A stretch of DNA of 64,000 bases from the NCBI GenBank assembly GCA_019426215.1, contig CM033405.1, forward strand, positions 6,611,001-6,675,000, in the 5' to 3' direction. The notes beneath the pieces were generated by a model. The model was given only the letters and a program-made list of their open reading frames with translations, searched no databases and had not been told where the DNA came from. Both the position numbers and the translations under genes were made by a program. Numbering within the stretch: the stretch's first letter is position 1; the number at the start of each line of letters is the position of its first letter. Positions 10,931 through 21,766 of the stretch are shown here, one piece after another. This stretch comes from Buddleja alternifolia (taxonomy: Eukaryota > Streptophyta > Magnoliopsida > Lamiales > Scrophulariaceae).

Positions 10931-10935
10931 GAGCG
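10931..10935. repeat. Target-site duplication GAGCG (left) of the Athila insertion
   Basis: GAGCG at 10931-10935 is repeated at 20899-20903, immediately outside the two LTRs. Five bases is the length expected of Ty3-type integrases. Confidence 0.95.
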
Positions 10936-11426
10936 TTATAAGTGCACTATTTATATATTTTATTACCTCTATCTTTAGCATTTTATTGTGATTATATGGC
11001 CATTGGAACTGATTTTATCTCATTTTGTGATTTGGGCAAGAGTTGAAGTGCAAAATATCAATTTCAATCAAAATGACAGATTTGGCGATGTTTCGGAAAT
11101 ATTAATATATCTGGAGATGCAGACATTAGTTTCTATTGAATTTTATCTAGTTGGAACGCTAAGACAAAGGCCTATATTTCTTATGAAGAAGTCCAGACCC
11201 AGTTCGGAAGTTAAAGGGCTCGAAAGTGTTGAAGAATTTAATGAAGATTTCTGTTCTGGACTGGACTGGAATGCGCAGCTTTGGTGAAAAATTCATAACT
11301 AGAGTTATGTGTCTTGGATTCAGTCAAGGTCAGTTGGAAATGAAAGCTAACACATAAAGCTACAAATGTCTAGAAGGAGTCAAAGTCAGATTCGATGAAT
11401 TAGAGGCGACAAATCAGAATGTAAAG

Positions 11427-11582
11427 GGAAGAATATATTCTCCATGCTTTGATGTTAAAGAGAAGAATATATTCTCCATGCTTTGATGTTAAAGGGAAGA
11501 ATATATTTTCCATGCTTTGATGTTAAAGGGAAGAATATATTCTCCATGTCTTGATAAAGGAAGAGAGAATATATTCTCTCTA
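11427..11582 (+). promoter_or_regulatory. Five palindromes at exact 34-bp spacing in the Athila LTR
   Basis: GAATATATTC (or its ATTTTC variant) starts at 11431, 11465, 11499, 11533 and 11567. The last copy extends to a perfect 20-bp palindrome at 11562-11581. The array is repeated at 19884-20029 in the 3' LTR. It lies about 30-180 bp upstream of the TATA-like element, which suggests a U3 enhancer; function is inferred only from position. Confidence 0.75.
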
Positions 11583-11605
11583 TGATTATGTCATCTTTTC
11601 ATTGC

Positions 11606-11616
11606 CTATATATATG
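11606..11616 (+). promoter_or_regulatory. TATA box of the Athila LTR
   Basis: CCTATATATATG follows the palindrome array. Purine-rich sequence downstream is consistent with an R region starting near 11635. Confidence 0.6.
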
Positions 11617-12457
11617 TCTTGCAAGAGTTGAAGTAAAACAACAAAAACAAGAAGAAAACAAAGAGAAGAGAGTTAGAAAAATAGTATTTTCAAGTTTTAT
11701 GCTTACAATTATGAGTAGCTAAGTTTTTATTTCGATTCAAGGGAGTTCATTTTGATTCACATGTTGTGAGACACGGAACTTCATCTATCTATCTACGGTT
11801 TGATTATCTTTTGTTTCTTATTCTTAATGTTCATGCTTGTTTAGATAATAATCTAAGGTGCACATTAGTTGATTATCTATTACAATCTATTGCTAACAAA
11901 TCTTCATAATCCGTAATTGTTATGTTTGATTTGTGCATGTAGCAATTAGGTTTTCATGATTAGGATCCCAATTTTCGTTGATAACCTAAGGGAAACATTA
12001 GAGTAAATTAAATAGTTGGCACTTGTTTAAACTATTGTTTATCCTTAGTCGCTTCTAATTCGTTATGCTATTATTAACATGATTAGGATTGCTTAATACC
12101 GAGTCAGTTGATAATAAAAATTTAACCGGGTGCTGGGCTTTGGTTAATGATATACGGAAGTTAATAGGGATATAAATAGCTGGTTATTTATGTTCTTGGC
12201 TAAGTAATCAAAGAATAGATAGTATTTTAGGTGTCTATGATCAACTTGAATTGAAGAACGAACTATCTTTGAATCGATGCTTTACATTTATTGAACTTCC
12301 TATTTAATTCCTGTCATTATTAATTCATCAAACAAACCTCCCCATTGAATATTATTTTGATCAACCAATCTCTAGGGTTCGACCTGGACTTACAAGTACT
12401 ACAAATTCTTGTGAGAACAGTAATTATATTTTGGTGCATTCGACACGTACCAAATTT

Positions 12458-12475
12458 TGGCGCCGTTGCCGTGGA
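12458..12475 (+). other. Primer binding site (tRNA-Asp type), Athila
   Basis: TGGCGCCGTTGCCGTGGA begins five bases after the LTR end; typical for Athila. Confidence 0.9.
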
Positions 12476-12834
12476 TTGGTTTTCGATCAAAATCTTATTT
12501 TATTCTAATTATTATTGTAATATATATAGGCTGTTAGATTTATATATTTCTTAATTTTAAGTTTTATTGACTAGTTTGTGCATTGAAAAAAAAAACACTG
12601 TTTTTCGAATTTGGCCACGAACTCTATATCAATCTTGAAGGAAACATCGTTTTAAAAACAACTCAGCATACTAAAACTCAGCATACTTTAGTATGCTGAG
12701 CACCACCCTCGAGGGCCCAAATTCCATCGTTTACTAGTTGTTTTTTGCGTTTTTGTGTTTTCAGTCGGTTTTTAAGTTTTATTTTTATTTGTTTTCGATA
12801 TTTCTATACTTTAGCTTGTTAGTTTTTATGTTTT

Positions 12835-14814
12835 ATGACCTCTAAGAGCCAGGAAATTGATCCAGAGATTGAAAGAACGTTCCACAGATTAAGAAGAGAG
12901 GCCAAACGGGCAATTGAAGAGCAAAACTCAATACCTGAAGAGTCAATCCCTTTTCCAAAGGGAAGCACCGAATCTCTGCACCTGTTTTCAAGTGATTCAG
13001 ACGAAGAGGAAGTCATGGCAGCCAACAATAAGACTCTAAAGGAGTTGGCTGCTCCAAATTTTAATCAACAACCTTTATGCATTGAATACGCTACTTTAGA
13101 TGTTGCTTTTGAATTGAAATCTGGATTGATTCACTTATTACCTAAATTTCGTGGTCTTGCAGGAGAGGATCCAAATAAACATCTGAAGGAGTTCCATGTT
13201 GTTTGTTCAAGCATGAGACCAACTGGAGTGTCCGAGGAGCAGATTAAATTGAGAGCTTTTCCATTCTCCTTAGCTGATGATGCAAAGGATTGGCTCTATT
13301 ATTTACCGTCGGGGACGATAACAACATGGAATGAAGTGAAGAGGCTGTTTTTGGAAAAGTACTTCCCAGCTTCAAGGGCTGCCAACATAAGGAAAGAAAT
13401 TTGTGGCATAAGGCAGTACAATGAAGAGTCATTATACGAATACTGGGAGCGTTTTAAGAAGTTGTGTGCAAGCTGCCCCCACCACCAAATAAGTGAGCAA
13501 TTGTTAATTCAATATTTTTATGAAGGCTTACTGTATATGGACAGGAACATGATTGATGCAGCGAGTGGAGGAGCGTTAGTAGATAAAACCCCCACAGCTG
13601 CCAGAAATTTGATTTCCAATATGGCGGCAAATTCACAGCAATTTGGCATGAGGTTGGACCACACACCTAAAACAGTTAATGAGGTAAGTACATCTAACCT
13701 TGAGCATCAAATTTCTGAGTTAACGTCATTAGTTCGTCAGATGGCGGTAGGAAATATGCAAGTAGCAAAGGTATGTGGTATTTGTTCAGTTACAGGACAC
13801 CCCACTGATGCGTGTCCTACATTGCAGGAAGAAACGAACCAGCAAGCCAATGCCATTGGAGGATTCCCAGGTCAGCAACAAAGAAAGTACAATCCTTATT
13901 CCAATTCATACAATCCAGGCTGGCGAGATCACCCCAATCTCAGTTATGGAAATCAAGTTGGACAAAATCGTTATCAAAATTCTTTCCAGCCTCGACAGCA
14001 ACATCAAACGAATCAATCTTTGAATTCAGGTATGGCTTTAGATGAAATTGTTAAAGCTCTCGCTAACAATACCCAACAATTTCAACAGGAAACAAGAAAC
14101 AGCATCCAAAACTTAGAGAAACAGATAAGTCAGTTAGCAACTTCGATGAGCAAATTACCCTCCCAAACAATCATAAATCCTAGAGAGAATGCCAGTGTAG
14201 TAACTTTGCGGAGTGGAAAAGAAATTCAGAGCCCAACTCAAAGTGTGCCGGAAGAAGAAAAACCCACAGAAGCTAAAATTAGTCTCGAAGCTCCTAAGGT
14301 AAGTTTTCCTTCAAACATGCATAATTCCACTAACACTGTTCCTGTTTCCATCCCCTTTCCGAGCAGGTTAAGTAAATCCAAGAAACAAAATGAAGAGAAG
14401 GAGATATTGGAGACATTCAGGAAGGTAGCAGTAAACATTCCACTGCTTGATGCTATTAGTCAGATTCCGAGATATGCAAAATTCCTTAAGGAACTATGCA
14501 CCACGAAGAGGAAGCTACGAGGAGACGAGAAGATTAAGGTGGATGAAAATGTGTCTGCAATAATCCAGCGAAAACTGCCGCCTAAGTGTAAGGATCCAGG
14601 TACGTTTACTATCCCTTGTGTGATTGGTAATAATAGGTTTGAACGTGCCATGTTAGATTTAGGTGCATCAATTAACGTCATGCCTCATTCAATTTATGCA
14701 TCTCTTAATTTGGGTCCCTTGAAACAAACTGGTGTTATTATACAATTGGCGGATCGATCTAATGCATATCCCGAGGGGGTTCTTGAGGATGTGTTAGTAC
14801 AGGTGAACAATTAA
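12835..14814 (+). CDS. Athila Gag and start of protease
   Basis: 659 codons from ATG at 12835, the first ATG of the frame and directly followed by the family-typical KSQEIDPEIERTF. Residues about 85-240 hold the Gag core (LKEFHVVCSSM, WLYYLPSGTITTW, FLEKYFPASRA, YWERFKKLC). A zinc knuckle C-x2-C-x4-H-x4-C lies at about 314-327, followed by a Gln/Asn-rich stretch. TLRSGKEI (about 458) marks the linker and the protease begins at MPRYAKFLK-like sequence. The catalytic triad is DLG at about 608. The frame ends at TAA 14812, but the protease continues in another frame from about 14811: a one-base shift. Gag packages RNA and protease processes the polyprotein. Confidence 0.9.
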   Translation: MTSKSQEIDPEIERTFHRLRREAKRAIEEQNSIPEESIPFPKGSTESLHLFSSDSDEEEVMAANNKTLKELAAPNFNQQPLCIEYATLDVAFELKSGLIHLLPKFRGLAGEDPNKHLKEFHVVCSSMRPTGVSEEQIKLRAFPFSLADDAKDWLYYLPSGTITTWNEVKRLFLEKYFPASRAANIRKEICGIRQYNEESLYEYWERFKKLCASCPHHQISEQLLIQYFYEGLLYMDRNMIDAASGGALVDKTPTAARNLISNMAANSQQFGMRLDHTPKTVNEVSTSNLEHQISELTSLVRQMAVGNMQVAKVCGICSVTGHPTDACPTLQEETNQQANAIGGFPGQQQRKYNPYSNSYNPGWRDHPNLSYGNQVGQNRYQNSFQPRQQHQTNQSLNSGMALDEIVKALANNTQQFQQETRNSIQNLEKQISQLATSMSKLPSQTIINPRENASVVTLRSGKEIQSPTQSVPEEEKPTEAKISLEAPKVSFPSNMHNSTNTVPVSIPFPSRLSKSKKQNEEKEILETFRKVAVNIPLLDAISQIPRYAKFLKELCTTKRKLRGDEKIKVDENVSAIIQRKLPPKCKDPGTFTIPCVIGNNRFERAMLDLGASINVMPHSIYASLNLGPLKQTGVIIQLADRSNAYPEGVLEDVLVQVNN

Positions 14815-15985
14815 TCTTTCCAGCTGATTTTTACGTTCTGAATATGGAAGATAATGGATCCCAAAATCCAGCCCCGATCCTCCTAGGACGCCCCTTCCTC
14901 AAAACAGCAAGAACAAAGATTGATGCTCATGATGGCACTTTATCAATGGAGTTCGATGGGCAGATTGTCAAATTTAGCATATTCGAATCCATGAGGTATC
15001 CCCCTGATGTGAATTCAGTTTATTCTATTGATATTATTGATGTGTTAGCCCAGGAGGTTTTTGAGAAAAATCAAGTGGATGCATTGGAAGTAGTACTCAG
15101 TCATGGTTTATGGCAATTCGGGGAACATCTGAATTTTAGTGATGAAGTTGAAGAGATGATTATGGCTTTGCAGTCCTTACCACCAGCCCCTAGCAGGTAT
15201 AATGTGTCAAAAATTGAGTTATCATTTAATCACACAAAATTGTTGCCATCTGTGTTGCAGGCACCGAGTTTAGAACTTAAGCCCTTACCCGAGCATTTGA
15301 AGTATGTGTACTTAGGGGAAACCTGAGACCTTGCCAGTAATAATTGCAAAGAATCTGACTACGGTGCAAGAGGAAAGACTCGTTAGGATGCTTCGAGATC
15401 ATAAGACAGCAATTGGATGGACTATAGCAGACATCAAGGGAATTAGTCCTTCCATGTGCATGCACCGGATTTTGTTAGAGGATGACTCAAAACCAAGCAG
15501 AGAGGCTCAAAGGAGGTTGAATCCATTGATGATGGATGTAGTAAAGAAAGAAATCCTGAAGTTGTTGGATGCAGGAGTTATTTACCCAATTTCAGACAGC
15601 AAGTGGGTCAGTCCTGTTCAGGTTGTACCAAAAAAATCTGGAGTGACGGTAGTGCAGAACCAGAATAATGAGCTAGTTCCTACGAGGATTCAAAATGGGT
15701 GGCGTGTTTGCATTGATTACCGCAAGCTGAATGCAGCAACGAGAAAGGACCATTTTCCTTTACCTTTTATTGATCAAATGCTTGAACGATTAGCCGGTAA
15801 ATCTCATTATTGTTTTCTTGATGGTTACTCAGGTTATAACCAGATTGTGATTGCTCCTGAAGACCAAGAGAAAACCACATTCACGTGTCCGTTTGGAACA
15901 TTTGCTTATCGGAGGATGCCGTTTGGACTTTGCAATGCACCAGCCACTTTTCAGCGCTGCATGATAAGTATTTTCTCGATTTAAT
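14811..15985 (+). pseudogene. Athila protease end, linker and reverse transcriptase fingers (frameshifted)
   Basis: From about 14811 the frame resumes with LIFPADFYVLN, then ILLGRPFLKTARTKIDAHDG, the C-terminal protease. A variable linker ends near YVYLGET. An extra T near 15323 creates a TGA and shifts frame. From 15325 the reverse transcriptase starts: [81 protein letters not shown]. This frame runs into a TAA at about 15984 because a base is missing near 15973. The enzyme copies element RNA into DNA; as written it cannot be made in one piece. Confidence 0.85.
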
Positions 15986-17399
15986 CGAAAAGTACATTGA
16001 AGTTTTTATGGACGATTTTACTGTGCATGGGGATTCATTTGATTCTTGTCTTGAAAATTTATCTCGTGTGCTTGATCGTTGCATTGACACAAACCTTGTT
16101 TTGAATTTTGAAAAATGTCATTTTATGGTAGAACAAGGGATTGTATTAGGACATGTTATTTCATGTAGGGGTATTGAGGTAGATAAAGCTAAGGTAGATT
16201 TAATTGTGAACTTACCCTACCCCACATGTGTGAGGGATGTGCGATCTTTCCTTGGCCATGCAGGTTTTTATCGTAGATTCATCAAGGATTTTTCGAAGAT
16301 TGCATTGCCTCTATCCAAGTTGCTACAACAAGATGTGATTTTCGAATTCACCCAAGACTGCAAGGATGCTTTTGATAAACTGAAATCAGCGTTAACCACT
16401 GCACCTTTGATGCAGCCACCAGATTGGTCTCTTCCATTCGAAATAATGTGTGATGCGAGTAATTATGCAATGGGAGCAGTTTTAGGACAACGAGTTGGCA
16501 AACAACCTCATGTGATCCATTATGCTTCCCGGACCCTTAACGCGGCTCAGTGCAATTATTCAACTACTGAAAAAGAACTTTTGTCTATTGTTTTTGCTTT
16601 AGATAAATTTCGTTCTTATCTACTTGGATCTAAAGTGATTGTATTTTCTGATCATGCAGCTTTAAGACATCTTTTGGCGAAGAAAGAATCAAAACCGAGG
16701 TTAATGAGATGGATTCTTCTTCTTCAAGAATTTGATTTGGAGATTAAAGATAAAAAGGGGGCTGAAAATTTGGTGGCAGATCATTTGAGTCGATTAGTGC
16801 GAAAAGAAAATCTGGTGCCACTACAAGAATTCTTTCCGGATGAGCAATTGTTTGCTCTGCAAGGTATGGTTCCTTGGTATGATGATTTAGTGAATTATTT
16901 AGTTTCTAGAACTTTACCTGATGATTTGAGTAGAGCTAAGAAAGATAAAATTAAGAGTGAGGCAAAATATTATGTGTGGGATGATCCATACTTGTGGAAG
17001 TTTTGTTCCGATCAAATTATTAGGAGATGTGTGCCTGATTCTGAATTAGAGTCTGTCTTGAAATTTTGTCATGCTTATGCGTGTGGTGGTCATTTTGGAC
17101 CTAAGAGAACTGCTAGAAAAGTGTTAGATAGTGGTTTTTATTGGCCTACTTTATTCCGTGATGCTTATGTCATGTGTAAAAATTGTGAACAATGTCAAAG
17201 GACTGGGAATTTAAGTCATAGGAATGAAATGCTTCAAACGCCCATACTTGTTTGTGAGATTTTTGATATATGGGGTATTGATTTTATGGGACCTTTCCTT
17301 CCTCCTTTGGTTTTGTTTATATCTTACTTGCGGTTGATTATGTTTCGAAGTGGGTGGAAGCTAAAGCCACCCAAACTGATGATTCTAAAGCTGTTGTAG
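15970..17399 (+). pseudogene. Athila reverse transcriptase palm, RNase H and integrase N-terminus
   Basis: After the shift near 15973, the palm motif reads VFMDDF at about 16002-16019 with both aspartates present. The connection and RNase H follow: [31 protein letters not shown] and [11 protein letters not shown], ending with ADHLSRL. The integrase zinc-binding region shows [15 protein letters not shown] and C-x2-C in MCKNCEQCQ, then the first catalytic aspartate in WGIDFMGPF. The frame is lost near 17308, so the reading beyond it to the stop at 17399 is out of frame. All catalytic residues visible here are intact. Confidence 0.85.
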
Positions 17400-18169
17400 G
17401 TTTTCTCAAGTCTAACATTTTTAGTAGGTTTGGCATACCAAAAGCGTTGATAAGTGATCAGGGGTCCCATTTTTGTAATCGAGCTGTGGATACTTTGCTA
17501 AAAAAATATGGGGTGTTTCATAAGACATCCACACCTTATCACCCTCAGACAAATGGGCAAGCCGAGGTGTCCAATCGAGAAGTCAAGTCCATCTTGGAAA
17601 AAACTGTAAATCCTAATCGAAAAGATTGGAGTCTTCGACTTGAAGATGCATTATGGGCGTACCGGACAGCCTATAAAACACCTATTGGGATGTCTCCATA
17701 TAGGTTAGTCTTTGGTAAATCGTGTCATCTTCCGGTGGAATTGGAACACAAAGCGTTTTGGGCTGTAAAGAGTTGCAATTTAGATAGAGATCAAGCTGGT
17801 ATACATAGGAAGTTGCAACTACAAGAGTTAGAGGAGATTCGCCTTGATGCTTATGAGAATTCCCGAATTTACAAGGAGAAGACCAAGTGGTTTCATGACA
17901 AGATGATCTCTAGGAAAGAATTTGTGATTGGACAAAAAGTGTTGCTTTACAACTCAAGACTCAAATTAATGCCTGGTAAGTTACGTTCTCGTTGGGTTGG
18001 GCCTTTTGTCGTGATTAATGTATTTTCTTATGGTGCAGTAGAGATTCAAAGCTTAGAAACTAACAAGTTGTTCAAGGTAAATGGACATAGACTTAAACCT
18101 TTCTATGAAGGTTTCCAAGAGCATACAATTGAAGAAGTTTCATTGATCAATCCAACTTACTTGGATTAA
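17309..18169 (+). pseudogene. Athila integrase core and C-terminus
   Basis: In the frame restored after about 17308, [12 protein letters not shown] leads to the second catalytic aspartate in ISDQGSHF. The glutamate is in [10 protein letters not shown], completing DDE. Then come [20 protein letters not shown] and [17 protein letters not shown], typical of Athila integrases. The C-terminal strand-rich part ends [14 protein letters not shown], and the stop is at 18167-18169. Integrase inserts the cDNA and would create the 5-bp duplications seen at the element's ends. Confidence 0.9.
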
Positions 18170-19388
18170 AAGGCTGCAAAGTCGAGCCAACGACTTTAAA
18201 AAAAGGCGCTGCTTGGGAGGCAACCCAAGAGTGGCTGAACGACCACCATCAGATTTGCTCTTTCTTCCTATCTCTTTTAATTTCGTTTGTTCATTTTTTT
18301 AAAATTTATTTATTTATTTTTCATTCTGTGTTGCATTGAGGACATTGCAGATTTTAAGTGTGGGGGAGATGGTTAGTTATTTGTTTTATGAGTTAAAAAA
18401 AAACAAAATCTCTTTATTGTGCAGCCAAGTAAAGTAGTGAAAAATTATTTTCCTTCATCAGTGGTTGATTGAAAAATAAACTAGATTCAATAGAGAAGTT
18501 AAGTAGTGTTTAAATTGTTATGATTGTTGAAGTACAGGCTTTTAGAGAAATTCGTGTGAATTCGTAATTTAGCATAACTTTGTATGTGACTTTTGACTTG
18601 CTGAAATCCCTTCAAATTCCTCAAGGTTAATCTGGTTGATAGTGACTTAAAATAATAATGGATGAAATTCCTCGGTGTAAAGCTTGAGGCGTAAATTGCG
18701 TAATGTTGAAAATATAGTATAGCGCCTGGGATTATCTACACTGAAGGGATTAAGCCTGAGGAGTTTTCAAGCTTGGTAACCTAAGACTATCTAGTCTGGG
18801 ATCTATCGGCCCAAACCTGCTACTGTGTTGGAAATCTAATAGGGCTATTCAAAGTATGTCCAGAATGAGATGATCCGCTTGTTGAGTAACCGGGTGCATT
18901 CATGAGTAATGTTTGTATTCGCGTCAAAAGACAAGTGTGTGCTTAATAATAAAATGTTGCTCGTTTTAATTTATTATTTATGATAGAGGAAATATAAAGG
19001 GATGATGTTAAGTTAGATGTTGCATTAATAGTATAGCGGTTACGAAATTAAGTGAATTCTTGAGAAGTTTGTGTGAATGCAAGAGTAATGGTGGAGACAT
19101 GATAGACCTTTCTATCGAATTTTGTTACGAATTGATGTTTGGAAAGAAAATTTCATGAACTTGCTTGTTTGTACATTGAGAGATTGATTTTGTGGGTATA
19201 TCTTCTGCAAACCCTCACGAGACTAAACTCGTCCACTAGGGGTAACCTAGGGGTTTAAAGGCTTGTTGCATATGCTAAATGCAACCGTGTTACCTACGAA
19301 AGTGGTTGGCTTTAGTTTTAGTTTTTTTTTTTTCTAGTTTCTCTTTATCTTTGCCCGAGGACGAGCAAGAGCTAAGTGTGGGGGAATT
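18170..19388 (+). other. Athila 3' non-coding region with two purine tracts
   Basis: 1.2 kb without a long ORF. It contains GGGAGGCAACCC (18213), also conserved in units A and B. AAGTGTGGGGGA occurs twice: at about 18356 and, as the functional polypurine tract directly before the 3' LTR, at about 19376. No envelope-like coding sequence is visible. Confidence 0.8.
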
Positions 19389-20898
19389 TGATAAGTGCAA
19401 TATTTATATATTTTATTACCTCTATCTTTAGCATTTTATTGTGATTATATGGCCATTGGAACTGATTTTATCTCATTTTGTGATTTGGGCAAGAGTTGAA
19501 GTGCAAAATATCAATTTCAATCAAAATGACAGATTTGGCGATGTTTCGGAAATATTAATATATCTGGAGATGCAGACATTAGTTTCTATTGAATTTTATC
19601 TAGTTGGAAAGCTAAGACAAAGGCCTATATTTCTTATGAAGAAGTCCAGACCCAGTTCGGAAGTTAAAGGGCTCGAAAGTGTTGAAGAATTTAATGAAGA
19701 TTTCTGTTCTGGACTGGACTGGAATGCGCAGCTTTGGTGAAAAATTCATAACTAGAGTTATGTGTCTTGGATTCAGTCAAGGCCAGTTGGAAATGAAAGC
19801 TAACACATAAAGCTACAAATGTCTAGAAGGAGTCAAAGTCAGATTCGATGAATTAGAGGCGACAAATCAGAATGTAAAGGGAAGAATATATTCTCCATGC
19901 TTTGATGTTAAAGAGAAGAATATATTCTCCATGCTTTGATGTTAAAGGGAAGAATATATTTTCCATGCTTTGATGTTAAAGGGAAGAATATATTCTCCAT
20001 GTCTTGATAAAGGAAGAGAGAATATATTCTCTCTATGATTATGTCATCTTTTCATTGCCTATATATATGTCTTGCAAGAGAAGTAAAACAACAAAAACAA
20101 GAAGAAAACAAAGAGAAGAGAGTTAGAAAAATAGTATTTTCAAGTTTTATGCTTACAATTATGAGTAGCTAAGTTTTTATTTCGATTCAAGGGAGTTCAT
20201 TTTGATTCACATGTTGTGAGACACGGAGCTTCATCTATCTACGGTTTGATTATCTTTTGTTTCTTATTCTTAATGTTCATGCTTGTTTAGATAATAATCT
20301 AAGGTGCACATTAGTTGATTATCTATTACAATCTATTGCTAACAAATCTTCATAATCCGTAATTGTTATGTTTGATTTGTGCATGTAGCAATTAGGTTTT
20401 CATGATTAGGATCCCAATTTTCGTTGATAACCTAAGGGAAACATTAGAGTAAATTAAATAGTTGGCGCTTGTTTAAACTATTGTTTATCCTTAGTCGCTT
20501 CTAATTCGTTATGCTATTATCAACATGATTAGGATTGCTTAATACCGAGTCAGTTGATAATAAGAATTTAACCGGGTGCTGGGCTTTGGTTAATGATATA
20601 CGGAAGTTAATAGGGATATAAATAGCTGGTTATTTATGTTCTTGGCTAAGTAATCAAAGAATAGATAGTATTTTAGGTGTCTATGATCAACTTGAATTGA
20701 AGAACGAACTATCCTTGAATCGATGCTTTACATTTATTGAACTTCCTATTTAATTCCTGTCATTATTAATTCATCAAACAAACCTCCCCATTGAATATTA
20801 TTTTGATCAACCAATCTCTAGGGTTCGACCTGGACTTACAAGTACTACAAATTCTTGTGAGAACAGTAATTATATTTTGGTGCATTCGACACGTACCA
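19389..20898 (+). repeat. Athila 3' LTR
   Basis: 1510 bp, TGATAAGTGC...GTACCA, followed by the TSD GAGCG at 20899-20903. The 34-bp palindrome array is at 19884-20029. Confidence 0.95.
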
Positions 20899-20903
20899 GA
20901 GCG

Positions 20904-21293
20904 ACATCCTCGTCGCGGCATAACTCAGTCCAGGACCCATCACCAGGCGTCTAGACTTTAGTGGTGTCTTCTACAATCTCAAGAGGCGACTACCACGCTC
21001 ATTGCACTTTGTCCCGCAGGTTCAAGAGGTGACTCCCGAATGTGTATCAGTTTCCCCATTGCAGTACTTAGCTCCTGAAATTTCTGCTGGTAGACGGCTT
21101 TAATACCATTTTTTATGCACTGAGCCTGCGAGTCCATTGGATCAGAGAAAGCCAATCGAACCCGCTGAGCATAACCTTGAGTTGGACATTTAAACCATGA
21201 CCCAAAATGTATATCCATTATTACACTTCAAATCTAGGGTTTTCCTTATAAACTATTTCAATTTCTTTCATTTTCCCCATGTGGGACATTACA
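20904..21293 (-). mobile_element. TRIM-like element, internal region and right LTR (5' on the minus strand)
   Basis: The right LTR is 21116-21293 (178 bp, TG...CA). Immediately inside it, the minus strand reads TGGTATTAAAGC (about 21096-21108), 10 of 12 bases matching the initiator-Met primer site TGGTATCAGAGC. With the Athila insertion removed the whole element is about 600 bp: two short LTRs, primer site, purine tract and no coding capacity, the hallmarks of a TRIM/SMART. The 79-codon frame at 20979-21218 has no recognisable domain and is probably chance. The family moves only with enzymes supplied by other elements. Confidence 0.7.
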
Positions 21294-21298
21294 TTCAA

Positions 21299-21480
21299 TT
21301 ACTTCTTGATTGAAACGATGTATGAAATCTCTTAGACTTGTTAGTACGTGCTTCATTGCTTTCAAAATTATTCTTGAATTTTTTGTACTAGTTGACTGTA
21401 CCACACAATTGTGCCTGAGGCCTGGCTCGTAAACCATTCATGCACCCCTCCCATCAGCGTCGTAAGGAAGCTTCGTGCAT
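21299..21480 (-). pseudogene. Tat/Ogre-type gag remnant, N-terminal part
   Basis: With shifts and stops, the minus strand reads a gag core ending in SLRDFIHRFNQEV, then IE, where the TRIM-like element interrupts. The expected continuation (LKVQEVTQ) is at 10727. The two parts therefore bracket the nested insertions. Confidence 0.6.
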
Positions 21481-21766
21481 TCACGGTATCGTCATAAAAT
21501 CATATGCATCCTTATAGAATCAAAGTACATACTACACAAGGTGGAAACGTTATCTTCTTTGCCGGAGTTAATATTTTATCATCACCATTTTCTGTGCACT
21601 CATCATAAAAAAAGATATATCTTCCATCTAAAAATAAAAATAAAAAAATACTATACTTGTTGGGGATTGAATGATAATATACTCGCATTAGGGATGAGAT
21701 TAGAAAAAAAGAAGAAGAAGGATTTGTACAAAAGCCCTAGTGGTGACTCGATACATAGCCTTCGAC
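21481..21766. other. Spacer
   Basis: I see no motif. The long frame across 21475-21906 runs from here into the hAT terminal repeats and is not credible. Confidence 0.4.

Larger units (their letters stand above)
10936..12452 (+). repeat. Athila 5' LTR
   Basis: 1517 bp. Begins TTATAAGTGC (first G of TG mutated; the 3' LTR has TGATAAGTGC) and ends GTACCA. It contains the 34-bp palindromic array, a TATA box and a transcribed leader. It differs from the 3' LTR by a 6-bp and a 4-bp indel and about nine substitutions. Confidence 0.95.
10936..20898 (+). mobile_element. Nearly complete Athila-lineage Ty3/Gypsy retrotransposon
   Basis: 9963 bp bounded by 1.5-kb LTRs and a perfect 5-bp target duplication. 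The order is LTR, tRNA-Asp primer site, gag, protease, reverse transcriptase, RNase H, integrase, a 1.2-kb non-coding 3' region, purine tract, LTR. The lineage is assigned from the gag (DPEIERTF; LPKFRGLAGEDP), the protease (LDLGASINVM, ILLGRPF) and the LTR length. No envelope-like ORF is seen between 18170 and 19388. By eye the LTRs differ at about nine bases plus two small indels, so the insertion is recent, yet pol has four frameshifts. It sits inside the TRIM-like element. Confidence 0.95.

Noticed and set aside
11427..11582. Regularly spaced 34-bp repeats resembling a CRISPR array
   Set aside because: The units are contiguous tandem repeats without unique spacers, inside an LTR of a plant retrotransposon.
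14800..14850. Programmed frameshift between Athila gag-protease and pol
   Set aside because: The break lies inside the protease domain, where relatives are open, and three more shifts follow; damage or sequence error is more likely.
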